In this document: piece after piece, positions 7,841 to 14,960 of the stretch
Layout of the letters: each line of letters starts with the position of its first letter
How positions within the stretch are numbered: position 1 is the stretch's first letter
NCBI GenBank assembly: GCA_900550855.1
Contig: URTQ01000002.1
Location: 1-34,553 of the forward strand
From: an uncultured Eubacteriales bacterium
GTDB taxonomy: Bacteria > Bacillota > Clostridia > Christensenellales > CAG-917
Direction of reading: 5' to 3'
Length of the DNA: 34,553 bases
Notes under the pieces: generated by a model
Database searches by the model: none
The model's input: only the letters and a program-made list of their open reading frames with translations
What the model was told of the DNA's origin: nothing
Position numbers and translations under genes: made by a program

Positions 7841-8813
7841 TCTCGGAAGCAAGTTTATCACCATCTATCAAAAGGGCATAGGTCTCGTTTTGCGCGAGCC
7901 TGCAATCGCCATTGCGACCAAATCGCGCAACCGCCTCGAAATCCGCGACGCAGGGTACAGAGCGGAAAGCGTTATGACGGGTTCGCTCGGCGGCGCAAGA
8001 GTCATCGCGCCCATCAAGGAAGGCATAATCGTCGACGAAGAAATGGCGACTATGCTTCTTCATTACTTCCTCAAAAAGATTATCCCCGAAGGCATTTTTA
8101 TGCCCAGAATCAAAGCCATCGTGTCCATTTGCGAATCCTCGTCGGGTTCGGACAGACGCGCGGTGGAAAAGTGCTGCATAAAGGCAGGCATAAAGGAAGT
8201 CACGCTCGTGGAATCGGGTTTGAGCCTTCTTGCCTACACCAACAGCATAGGCGGTCTTTTCGTCGATATCGGCGGCGGCAAAACCGAAATATCCGCAGTC
8301 ACCAACCACGGCATTGCAACGGGTTGCTCGGTCAATATCGCAGGCGACGCGTTCAACAACGCAATTATCGATAGTCTTTATATGAATTACGGCGTAAAGG
8401 TGGGCGAATTTACAATCGAGAATCTCAAAAAATCCGCGCTTTCATTCTACGTCAACGACGAAGGCAGTTACGCCGTCAGCGGCGGCAGTGCGGACGGTTC
8501 GCCTCGCTCGCTCTACGTCACCGCAGAGCAAATGCGCGACGCAGTGATTCCGCTTGTGGACGACATCATCGAAGTCATAATGTCCGTCCTCAACCAAACG
8601 CCGCCCGAACTTTCCGCAGAGATACTTCGCAAAGGCATTTTCGTTTCCGGCGGCTCGCTTCACATCCCGGGACTTATCGACTATCTCGAACAAGCGCTCG
8701 AACTTCCCGTCACGCCGCTCAAAGACATCGAGAACGCGATTGCCATAGGCGGCGCGAGGTTCTTCGACGAAAAGAATCTATTGTCGGATATGTTGGGGGT
8801 CAAATTGTATTAA
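7815..8813 (+). CDS. mreB: MreB-family actin-like cell shape protein (divergent)
   Basis: MreB forms membrane-associated filaments that guide lateral wall synthesis. The actin fold is clear: phosphate-1 IDLGSKF (canonical DLGTANT), then GIGLVLREPAIAI and IAPIKEGIIVDEEMA. VTLVESGLSLLAY follows with the conserved Glu, then phosphate-2 FVDIGGGKTEIS, and adenosine-site segments VSGGSLHIPGL and AIAIGGARFF. At 332 residues it has normal MreB length, but phosphate-1 and several loops are diverged. It begins inside maf (26-nt overlap) with SD GGAG 6 nt upstream of ATG 7815. mreC and mreD, which usually follow, are absent; a structured element and a terminator come next. A specialised MreB paralogue is the main alternative. 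Confidence 0.85.
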   Translation: MATIELSIDLGSKFITIYQKGIGLVLREPAIAIATKSRNRLEIRDAGYRAESVMTGSLGGARVIAPIKEGIIVDEEMATMLLHYFLKKIIPEGIFMPRIKAIVSICESSSGSDRRAVEKCCIKAGIKEVTLVESGLSLLAYTNSIGGLFVDIGGGKTEISAVTNHGIATGCSVNIAGDAFNNAIIDSLYMNYGVKVGEFTIENLKKSALSFYVNDEGSYAVSGGSADGSPRSLYVTAEQMRDAVIPLVDDIIEVIMSVLNQTPPELSAEILRKGIFVSGGSLHIPGLIDYLEQALELPVTPLKDIENAIAIGGARFFDEKNLLSDMLGVKLY

Positions 8814-8814
8814 A

Positions 8815-8982
8815 GCGCACTATTAAGCGAATAACGTCGGACGCGATTGACGCAAGCGTAGCAATCGCTATTCCGTCACTTCGTTCCTTACAACGCCCTT
8901 TTGTTCACCCGTCACGTACGATTTAGTACGTTGGGCGGGTTCGCAAAAGGGCGTTTCCTTGTTCTTCATCTCAATAGTGCGC
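8815..8982 (+). repeat. Structured intergenic element, copy 1 (covarying hairpin arms)
   Basis: The outer arms GCGCACTATT (8815-8824) and AATAGTGCGC (8973-8982) are a perfect 10-bp inverted repeat. Inside come the conserved block GCGAATAACGTCG (8827-8839), a hairpin GCGATTG/CAATCGC with inner ACGC/GCGT (8843-8868), and a long hairpin. The long hairpin has outer arms AACGCCCTTTTG (8892-8903) and CAAAAGGGCGTT (8944-8955), then ACCCG/CGGGT, then CGTAC (8915-8919)/GTACG (8926-8930). The block CCTTGTTCTTCATC (8957-8970) follows. The second copy at 32511-32628 keeps the same blocks and layout but has different pairing arms. I know no named family with this plan. It could be a structured RNA or a REP/MITE-like DNA element. 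Confidence 0.75.
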
Positions 8983-9021
8983 ATCAATATCTTTTGACAA
9001 AGAAAATCCAAAATCGGCAGA

Positions 9022-9053
9022 AACAGACATCCTCTTGCGGCGTCTGTTTTTTA
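9022..9053 (+). terminator. Intrinsic terminator just upstream of minD
   Basis: AAACAGAC (9022-9029) pairs with GTCTGTTT (9043-9050) around a 13-nt loop, and the T-run continues to 9053. It would end transcription from maf-mreB, yet it lies only 10 nt before the minD start codon. A consensus -35 TTGACA exists at 8994-8999, but there is no -10 at a usable distance before the hairpin. Confidence 0.65.
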
Positions 9054-9063
9054 TTATGGGAAT

Positions 9064-9813
9064 ATGAGAAAAATCGTTGTTACTTCGGGTAAGGGCGGCG
9101 TCGGAAAAACCACCGTAACCGCAACTCTCGGCAGAAAACTGGCTTTGTCGGGATATGGCGTCGTGCTTGTGGACGGCGACGTCGGACTCAACAATCTCGA
9201 CGTCGTGACGGGTATCGAAAGACGAGTGGTGTACGACATCGGCGACGTGTTGCAAGGTCGGTGCAGAACGTTTCAGGCTCTCGTGAACGACGCGGAAAGT
9301 CCGATGAAAATCCTTCCGTCGTCAAGGGATTGCAACGCAATCACGGCGCAAGCGTTTAGGGGAATCGTGGACAGTTTGAGCGAGTTCGACTTTGTGTTCG
9401 TCGATTGTCCTGCGGGCATAGAACACGGCTTTCACAGGGCGGTTTCGGCGTGCGAGGAAGCGCTCGTTGTCACAACGCCGTCCGCTTCGGCAATCAGAGA
9501 CGCGGACAAAGTGATAAGTCTGCTTGCAAGTTATCGATTGAAAGACATTTCGCTCGTGGTAAACAGAGTGCGCGCGGATATGATTGCAAGGGGCGAAATG
9601 CTCGGCGCAAGCGAGATAAGTTCCCTTCTTCACGTTGCGGCGATAGGCGTGATTCCCGACGACGATATGATAACCTTGTATCAGCAACTCGGCACGATTC
9701 CGCAACACGCAATATCCAACCGCGCCTACGACGTGCTTGCCAAAAACGTGGCGCAAAACAGCAAAGTTTTCGTGGATATTGCGCCCAAAAGGCGATTGAG
9801 GTGGTTTAGATGA
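9064..9813 (+). CDS. minD: Septum site-determining ATPase MinD
   Basis: MinD is a membrane-binding ParA/MinD-type ATPase that positions the division septum. It has the deviant Walker A KGGVGKTT (residues 10-17), switch I region VLVDGDVGLNNLDVVTG, and Walker B FVFVDCPAGIEHG. The C-terminus is a short basic, amphipathic-looking end (KRRLRWFR) consistent with the membrane-targeting sequence. At 249 residues it is slightly shorter than the typical ~265. It overlaps minE by 4 nt (ATGA). No minC is adjacent. The SD is weak (GGGA close to the ATG), and a terminator-like hairpin ends 10 nt before the start, so expression may be attenuated. Confidence 0.93.
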   Translation: MRKIVVTSGKGGVGKTTVTATLGRKLALSGYGVVLVDGDVGLNNLDVVTGIERRVVYDIGDVLQGRCRTFQALVNDAESPMKILPSSRDCNAITAQAFRGIVDSLSEFDFVFVDCPAGIEHGFHRAVSACEEALVVTTPSASAIRDADKVISLLASYRLKDISLVVNRVRADMIARGEMLGASEISSLLHVAAIGVIPDDDMITLYQQLGTIPQHAISNRAYDVLAKNVAQNSKVFVDIAPKRRLRWFR

Positions 9814-10061
9814 AGGCGTCCAAACAGATTGCAAGCAGAATGAGAGATATGCTCACGCGCGACAAAGTGGGCATAAAGGAAGGCTTTTCAACCGCGCTCG
9901 AAAACGACTTAAACAACGTGCTGGGCGACTATTTTTCGCTTGACGGACGTGCGAAAATCGACGTCGCGCAAAACGAAAGAGGGGTGTACAAAATCACGAT
10001 AGAGGCAAACGCAACGAGGGTGAAGCAGTTTCAAACCACGCTCGATATGCCGAGATACTGA
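9810..10061 (+). CDS. minE: Cell division topological specificity factor MinE
   Basis: MinE stimulates the MinD ATPase and restricts Min activity to the poles. The 83-residue protein follows the family pattern. An N-terminal region with ASRMRDMLTRDK corresponds to the MinD-contacting helix, then comes the dimerisation part with LENDLNNVLGDYFSLDG and alternating strands ending in TIEANATRVK. Similarity to MinE is weak residue by residue but consistent in length, order and position after minD, with an ATGA overlap. In a Firmicute the presence of MinE rather than DivIVA alone suggests an oscillating Min system, although MinC is not encoded nearby. Confidence 0.82.
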   Translation: MKASKQIASRMRDMLTRDKVGIKEGFSTALENDLNNVLGDYFSLDGRAKIDVAQNERGVYKITIEANATRVKQFQTTLDMPRY

Positions 10062-10137
10062 AAAACGCGGCGCAAGTTTTTTGAAAAAAGTTATATTTTG
10101 CACCTTGCGAGAATATGGTAAATGCGAGGTGGCAAAT

Positions 10138-10374
10138 ATGGAATTTGATGAAAGCAAAAAACTCGACGTAGAAATCTCTCAAAACAATTTCGTTGAAAAT
10201 CGCGTCAACAAAAAGCGCAAAAAGAAAGGCGTTCTGGACGCTCTCGACGTTGCAATCATACCCGTGGCAATCGGCGTTTTCGTGTCGCTCGGCTTCTTGT
10301 TTGCAAACATTTTCAGAGCAACTTCCATCGTGGAAACGTTGTCCAATATTTCAAGCATAATTCCTTCCATTTGA
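10138..10374 (+). CDS. Small single-pass membrane protein of unknown function
   Basis: This 78-residue protein is not recognised. It starts with an acidic/polar stretch (1-22), then a Lys/Arg cluster NKKRKKKG (24-31), then a hydrophobic helix at about 38-60 and a short tail. The positive charge before the helix predicts a cytoplasmic N-terminus. I chose ATG 10138 because GAGGTG lies 6 nt upstream; a longer frame from TTG 10081 has no SD. In many clostridia the slot between min genes and spoIVFB holds spoIVFA or another membrane protein, but the LytM domain of SpoIVFA is absent, so any relationship is speculative. The protease gene begins 21 nt downstream. Confidence 0.7.
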   Translation: MEFDESKKLDVEISQNNFVENRVNKKRKKKGVLDALDVAIIPVAIGVFVSLGFLFANIFRATSIVETLSNISSIIPSI

Positions 10375-10380
10375 CAAAAC

Positions 10381-10424
10381 AAGAGGTTTATCCTTATGAA
10401 ATTCAAGGTTAATCCTCTTTTTTT
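10381..10424 (+). promoter_or_regulatory. Terminator-like hairpin enclosing the protease SD and start codon
   Basis: AAGAGGTTTATCCTT (10381-10395) pairs with AAGGTTAATCCTCTT (10405-10419) at 13 of 15 positions. The 9-nt loop is ATGAAATTC, beginning with the start codon of the downstream gene, and the 3' arm runs into TTTTT (10420-10424). The 5' arm contains the SD AAGAGG. If formed, it would hide the SD and could terminate transcription at codon 9. Confidence 0.7.
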
Positions 10425-11220
10425 CGCGCTTGCCCTTGCGCTTATCGCGTTCGGACACGCGCTTGATTTCGTATGGACTATGCTTGCTTTGCTCTTTCAC
10501 GAAAGCGCGCACGCTCTTATGGCGAGGGCAAGGGGATACGTCGTAAAAAAAATGGTGCTTTTGCCGTACGGGGCAATGATGAGCGCGGGCGAAAACTTCG
10601 ACAAAACGTCAAGCGTGCTTATAGGTCTTGCAGGACCTTTGTGCAACCTTTTGCTTGCGCTCGTCACGCTCGGCCTTTGGTGGCTGTTTCCGTCGGCATA
10701 TCCTTATACGATTTCCTTTATTTACGCAAATCTGTCGCTCGGCTTGTTCAATCTCTTGCCCGTGTATCCTCTCGACGGTTCGAGGGTGGTTCTCGGCTTT
10801 TGCAAAAACAAGATTAAGGCGGTCAAGGGTTTGCAGATTGCGGGCATAGTTTGCTCTTTTTTGTTTTTGGGGCTTTTTATCGGTTCGTTCTTTTTCGGAC
10901 TCAACTTTACGTTCGGCATAATGGCGGTGTTCCTCTTTTACGGCGCGACGTTCGCAAGCAAGGACGAAACTTATTCGAGCGTGCTTGACGTTGCGTGCAA
11001 AAACTATTCTTTGGGCGTTGAACTCAAACGCGTGGAAATATCTTGCGATACGCCGATACTCAGATTGTTCCATTACGTCTGCAGGCAAAGCAAAACCACG
11101 TTCGACGTCGTCGGCGAGGACGGAAAGATAATTCGCACCATATCCGAGCAGGATTTGAAAGTGATTGCTGTGAAAAATAAACTTACTGTTGCGGTGGGTC
11201 AAGCACTAAAAAATTTTTAA
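10396..11220 (+). CDS. SpoIVFB-like site-2 metalloprotease (M50 family)
   Basis: This is an integral membrane zinc protease that cleaves substrates within or near the membrane. In spore formers SpoIVFB processes pro-sigma-K; in non-spore-formers the role is unknown. The zinc motif HESAH (residues 35-39, HExxH) lies in the first hydrophobic block, and the third ligand motif NLLPVYPLDGSR (119-130) in a later one. The first ~185 residues hold about six helices. The C-terminal ~70 residues resemble a regulatory domain with CBS-like features, as in SpoIVFB. ATG 10396 matches the family N-terminus (MKFKVNPLFF), although it lies in the loop of a strong hairpin. Neighbours are the min genes upstream and glucokinase downstream. 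Confidence 0.87.
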   Translation: MKFKVNPLFFALALALIAFGHALDFVWTMLALLFHESAHALMARARGYVVKKMVLLPYGAMMSAGENFDKTSSVLIGLAGPLCNLLLALVTLGLWWLFPSAYPYTISFIYANLSLGLFNLLPVYPLDGSRVVLGFCKNKIKAVKGLQIAGIVCSFLFLGLFIGSFFFGLNFTFGIMAVFLFYGATFASKDETYSSVLDVACKNYSLGVELKRVEISCDTPILRLFHYVCRQSKTTFDVVGEDGKIIRTISEQDLKVIAVKNKLTVAVGQALKNF

Positions 11221-11254
11221 TAGAGCGCGCTACAACCTTACTTTTTCTTGATTC

Positions 11255-11283
11255 TTGACTTTTAACTTACTATATAATAAAAT
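11255..11283 (+). promoter_or_regulatory. Promoter of the glucokinase gene
   Basis: TTGACT (11255-11260), a 17-nt spacer and TAAAAT (11278-11283) make a good sigma-A promoter; an overlapping TATAAT at 11273-11278 is less well spaced. The predicted start is near 11290, with SD AGAGG at 11301-11305, 7 nt before ATG 11313. Confidence 0.65.
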
Positions 11284-11312
11284 ACTTGTAATAAACTTTT
11301 AGAGGCGTTTTT

Positions 11313-12257
11313 ATGAAATACGTTGGCATTGACATCGGCGGTATGACCATAAAGGGCGGTATCGTCGACGAAAAAGGCAATATCCTTGCAAGAAAAGTCG
11401 TAGTTACGTCACCCGGGAAAGAGGATTATCTCATCGTGCAAGACATCGCAAACCTCATCGAAGATTTGACGAAAGACTGCAAAGACGAAATCGAGGGCAT
11501 CGGCATAGGTTGCCCCGGGTCTATTTACGACGAAAAAGGCATCGTGCGCTATGCGTGCAACATCAACTTCCGCAACACGCCGATGGCAAAAATGATTGCC
11601 GAAAAAACGCAGATTAAAAACGTAAAACTTTCAAACGACGCAAACTGCGCCGCACTCGGCGAAACGCTTTTCGGCGCGGGCGAGGGCGCAAAAAATTCCG
11701 TTATGGTTACGCTCGGCACGGGCGTAGGCACGGGCATAATCGCCGACGGCAGACTCATTACGGGCAATCGCTCGGCAGGCGCGGAAGGCGGACATATAAC
11801 GATAAATCTCGGCGGCGCGACTTGCGGTTGCGGAAAGAAAGGCTGTTTCGAGGCGTACGCTTCGGCAACCGCGCTTATGAATCAGATTCAATCCGCTTGC
11901 GAAAAGCACCCCGACAGTTTGCTTGCAAAAGAGGTCGAGGAAAACGGCAACAGCGGCAAAATCGTGTTTGATTGCGCAAAAGAAGGGGATAAAGTGGCGA
12001 TTGCGGTTGTCAAACGCTACATCAAGTACGTCGGCATAGGTCTTGTCAACTACGCCAACATCTTTGCGCCCGAAGTCATAATCATCGGCGGCGGAATCTC
12101 GAATCAAGGCGACAACATCATCAAACCGTTGCAAAGATACGTTTCGAGAAACAAGTACGGCGCGGAATATACGCCAAAAGTCAAGGTTGTTGCGGCAACG
12201 CTCAAAAACGACGCAGGTATAATCGGGGCTGCTGCGCTGTGCATAAACCGTTGCTGA
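11313..12257 (+). CDS. glcK: ROK-family glucokinase
   Basis: This is predicted to phosphorylate glucose at C6 with ATP in the cytoplasm. The ROK family also includes other sugar kinases and repressors. There is no N-terminal helix-turn-helix, so this is a kinase rather than a repressor. Motifs: phosphate loop GIDIGGMTIKGGIVD at the N-terminus, GIGCPGSIYDEKG, NDANCAALGE with the catalytic Asp, LGTGVGTGII, and the zinc motif formed by GGHITI and CGCGKKGCFE. At 314 residues it matches clostridial and bacillar GlcK. It has its own promoter. The stop codon lies in a hairpin loop (12249-12266). Confidence 0.9.
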   Translation: MKYVGIDIGGMTIKGGIVDEKGNILARKVVVTSPGKEDYLIVQDIANLIEDLTKDCKDEIEGIGIGCPGSIYDEKGIVRYACNINFRNTPMAKMIAEKTQIKNVKLSNDANCAALGETLFGAGEGAKNSVMVTLGTGVGTGIIADGRLITGNRSAGAEGGHITINLGGATCGCGKKGCFEAYASATALMNQIQSACEKHPDSLLAKEVEENGNSGKIVFDCAKEGDKVAIAVVKRYIKYVGIGLVNYANIFAPEVIIIGGGISNQGDNIIKPLQRYVSRNKYGAEYTPKVKVVAATLKNDAGIIGAAALCINRC

Positions 12258-12478
12258 GGCAACGGCAACACGCAAGCGTGCGTATTGCCGAGAGCCTCGC
12301 TAGGTTTCTGTACTGCTAACCGCGCAGAGAATCTTTGCTATCAAAACAAGACGGGTAAATAATCAAGCCGCAGTTTCGCAAGATTATCTGCTTGGTGAAG
12401 CACGCTACGCGCGCAAGCGGACAAACGAAAGACAAACAAAATTTATTTGAGTCTTAATAAAACAACTACGATACAGCG
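12249..12478 (+). other. Structured intergenic region after glcK
   Basis: There is no gene in this stretch. CCGTTGC/GCAACGG (12249-12266) with loop TGAG includes the glcK stop codon. It is followed by GGCAA/TTGCC enclosing ACGC/GCGT (about 12264-12290). Around 12360-12400, ATAATC...GATTAT and CAAGC...GCTTG interleave and could form a pseudoknot. No T-run follows any hairpin. A recognisable promoter for the next gene is lacking, and its ATG 12479 has no obvious SD. Confidence 0.4.
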
Positions 12479-14248
12479 ATGCAAAATCAAGATTACAAAC
12501 AAAAATATTTCGCTTTGCTCGGCGAAGTGGAAAAGCCTGCAAGATATGCGGGCGGCGAGTGGAATATCCCCGATATGAACAAAGAACGCAAGGGGGATAT
12601 GGTCTTTTGTTTTCCCGAACTTTACGAAATCGGTATGAGCAATCTCGGCGTGGCGATTCTGTACGACATCGTCAACAAAACCGACGGTTACGTCGCAGAA
12701 CGTTGCTATGCGCCTGCGCCCGATTTTGCGCAAAAACTCAAAGAAAATAACATTCCGCTATTGTCGCTCGAAACCAAAAAGCCGCTCAAAGATTTTACCG
12801 TCGTAGGCTTTTCGGTTGGATTCGAACTTTTGTACACCAATGTTTTGTATATGCTGGATTTGGCGCAGATTCCGTTCAGAGCCAAAGACCGCGACGATTC
12901 CTATCCCATTTTGCTCGCAGGCGGACCTTGCTCGGTCAATCCCGAACCGTTTGCGGACTTTTTCGACATAATTCTCGTCGGCGAGGGCGAAAACGCGGAT
13001 ATTGCGATACTCAAACTCGTCGCCGAAGGCAGAGAACAAGGGCTTTCGAAAGCGGAAATCCTTGAAAAAGTCAAGGGTATGGAAGGCGCGTACGTTCCGT
13101 CGTTGCATAAAGAGGGCGAAAAGGTCGTAAAAGCCGTAGTGCAAGACTTTGAAAACGCCGAATATCCCACTCGTCCGCTCGTTGCCAACATAGAGGCGGT
13201 TCACGACAGAGCCACGCTCGAACTTTATCGCGGTTGCGCAAGCGGTTGCAGATTCTGTCAGGCAGGATTTTGGTATCGCCCCATTAGAGAGCGTAGCGCA
13301 AAGCGTTGCGCGCAAATCGCAAAAGAGATGGTGGACAGCACCGGCTTTAACGAAATATCCCTTTGCTCGCTGTCTACGAGCGACTATACCGGACTCGAAG
13401 AACTTGAAAACGAACTTGGCGAATACTGCAAGCAAAAGCGCATAAATCTCGCGCTTCCGAGTTTGAGAATAAGCAGTTTCAAACCCGATATGGCAAACAA
13501 TTCGAGAAGAAGTTCGCTTACCTTCGCGCCCGAAGCGGGTACGCAGAGGTTGCGTAACGTCATAAACAAGAACGTCACCGAAGAAGAAATAGACAAGATT
13601 TCCGTTGCGTTCGAGGCGGGATACGACAGCATAAAACTCTATTTTATGATGGGGCTTCCCACCGAAACCGACGAGGATATTCAAGGCATTGCGGAAATCT
13701 GCAAGCGCCTTAAACAACTGTACTGGCAAAAACGCTCGAAAAGAGGTTTGAGCATATCCGTGAGTTGCGCGGTGTTTATTCCGAAGCCCTGCACGCCGTT
13801 TCAATGGGAAGCACAAATCTCAATGGACGAGATGAAACGCAAACAAAACTATTTAAGAGGACTTTTGCGCGAGATAAAGGGCGTTACGTTCTCGTGGCAC
13901 GGCGCGGAAACGTCCGTACTCGAAGCGGCGTTGGCAAGAGGCGACAAAAAGCAATCCTACGTCATCGAACGCGCGTACGAACTCGGTGCGAAATTCGACG
14001 GTTGGAGCGAGCATTTCAAGTGGGACGTATGGCAAAAAGCGTTTGCCGATTGCGGACTCAAAATGGAAGATTACTACGGCGCGATTCCGCTTGACAGAAC
14101 TTTGCCGTGGGAATTTATAGATTCTGGCGTAAGCAAAAAGTATTTGCTCAAACAGCGCGAACTCGCATACGAAGCGGTTACGACCAAAAATTGCCGCGAA
14201 GGCTGCAACGGTTGCGGCGCGAACAGACTGGGAAGGTGTACGATATGA
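12479..14248 (+). CDS. TIGR03960-family radical SAM protein
   Basis: A radical SAM enzyme of unknown reaction, conserved in Clostridia next to the DUF2344 partner and rng. The N-terminal ~230 residues have a B12-binding-like Rossmann region (VVGFSVGFELLYTN, LLAGGPCSVNPEPF, ILVGEGE). The radical SAM core begins with YRGCASGCRFC, whose cysteines at 253, 257 and 260 form CxxxCxxC and ligate the [4Fe-4S] cluster. The C-terminus ends with a cysteine cluster (CREGCNGCGANRLGRC) that may hold another cofactor. The 589-residue length and the opening EKPARYAGGEWN match the family and support ATG 12479 despite a poor SD. The stop overlaps the partner gene by 4 nt. Confidence 0.92.
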   Translation: MQNQDYKQKYFALLGEVEKPARYAGGEWNIPDMNKERKGDMVFCFPELYEIGMSNLGVAILYDIVNKTDGYVAERCYAPAPDFAQKLKENNIPLLSLETKKPLKDFTVVGFSVGFELLYTNVLYMLDLAQIPFRAKDRDDSYPILLAGGPCSVNPEPFADFFDIILVGEGENADIAILKLVAEGREQGLSKAEILEKVKGMEGAYVPSLHKEGEKVVKAVVQDFENAEYPTRPLVANIEAVHDRATLELYRGCASGCRFCQAGFWYRPIRERSAKRCAQIAKEMVDSTGFNEISLCSLSTSDYTGLEELENELGEYCKQKRINLALPSLRISSFKPDMANNSRRSSLTFAPEAGTQRLRNVINKNVTEEEIDKISVAFEAGYDSIKLYFMMGLPTETDEDIQGIAEICKRLKQLYWQKRSKRGLSISVSCAVFIPKPCTPFQWEAQISMDEMKRKQNYLRGLLREIKGVTFSWHGAETSVLEAALARGDKKQSYVIERAYELGAKFDGWSEHFKWDVWQKAFADCGLKMEDYYGAIPLDRTLPWEFIDSGVSKKYLLKQRELAYEAVTTKNCREGCNGCGANRLGRCTI

Positions 14249-14874
14249 TTGTGCTTAAATACCAAAAAACCGGCAGCGTATGCTTCATATCCCACATCGA
14301 CCTTTTGAGGCATATGGACAGGATTATCCGCAGGGGTAAAATCGTGGTGAACTACTCGCAAGGGTTCAATCCGCACCCCTTGATGTACTTTTCGCCGCCG
14401 CTTTCTCTCGGCGTTTCGTCGAGGGCGGAATATCTAACGCTCGATTGCGATATGCAAAAGGAAGAAGTGTTTGAAAAGTTCAACGGCGCAGTGCCCGACG
14501 ACCTTAAAGCAAGCAAGGTTTTCGTATCCGAAAAGAATCCGAACTTGCAAGCGAAAGTCGTGTGCGCGGACTTTGCGTTTAATACGCCGTACAAGCCTGT
14601 CGACGTTGACGGCAAATTCGAGATAAGTTATCAAAAGAAAGGCGAAACCGTCACCGAAAACGTCGCGGACAAGATATACTCTGTCTTTGAAAAGGACGGG
14701 AAGTTGACCCTGCGTCTTGCGTCGGGAAGCGTCAATCTTCGTCCCGACAGAATCCTCGACAAACTCAATTCCACGCTCGGCGTAGATTTGAAACTTTGCG
14801 ATATAGAAAAAATCGCGCAATACGTCGACGTTGACGGCAAACTCGTCGACGTGGACGAATATTTGCAAAAATAA
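14245..14874 (+). CDS. DUF2344 / TIGR03936 radical SAM-linked protein
   Basis: This is the usual partner of the TIGR03960 radical SAM protein; in some genomes the two are fused. Its biochemical role is unknown, and the pair has been linked by context to RNA metabolism because rng follows. The opening LKYQKTGSVCFISHIDLLRHMDR is typical (residues 4 onward), as is YSQGFNPHPLMYFSPPLSLG around 37-57. ATG 14245 gives 209 residues with an ATGA overlap to the upstream gene, so translation is probably coupled. A strong terminator follows immediately after the stop, which separates this pair from rng. Confidence 0.9.
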   Translation: MIVLKYQKTGSVCFISHIDLLRHMDRIIRRGKIVVNYSQGFNPHPLMYFSPPLSLGVSSRAEYLTLDCDMQKEEVFEKFNGAVPDDLKASKVFVSEKNPNLQAKVVCADFAFNTPYKPVDVDGKFEISYQKKGETVTENVADKIYSVFEKDGKLTLRLASGSVNLRPDRILDKLNSTLGVDLKLCDIEKIAQYVDVDGKLVDVDEYLQK

Positions 14875-14875
14875 G

Positions 14876-14920
14876 AAAAACGGACTTGCCCGAGCGGGTA
14901 TAGTTCGTTTTTGCGTTTTT
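14876..14920 (+). terminator. Intrinsic terminator after the radical SAM pair
   Basis: AAAAACG (14876-14882) pairs with CGTTTTT (14906-14912). The inner ACT/AGT and GCCC/GGGT pairs and the loop GAGC complete the stem, and a second T-run lies at 14916-14920. The A-run on the 5' side means it could also act on the other strand. Confidence 0.8.
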
Positions 14921-14960
14921 GCGCTCTAAAAAGATCACGTTTTTTTAGGAATATATAGCA

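Noticed and set aside
7232..9024. 15-nt repeat CAAAATCGGCAGAAA at 7232-7246 and 9010-9024
   Set aside because: It is too short and A-rich to support a dispersed element; no further copies were seen, and the sites (before maf, before the minD terminator) share no clear role.
12249..12290. Intrinsic terminator after glcK
   Set aside because: The hairpins are good but no T-run follows either of them.
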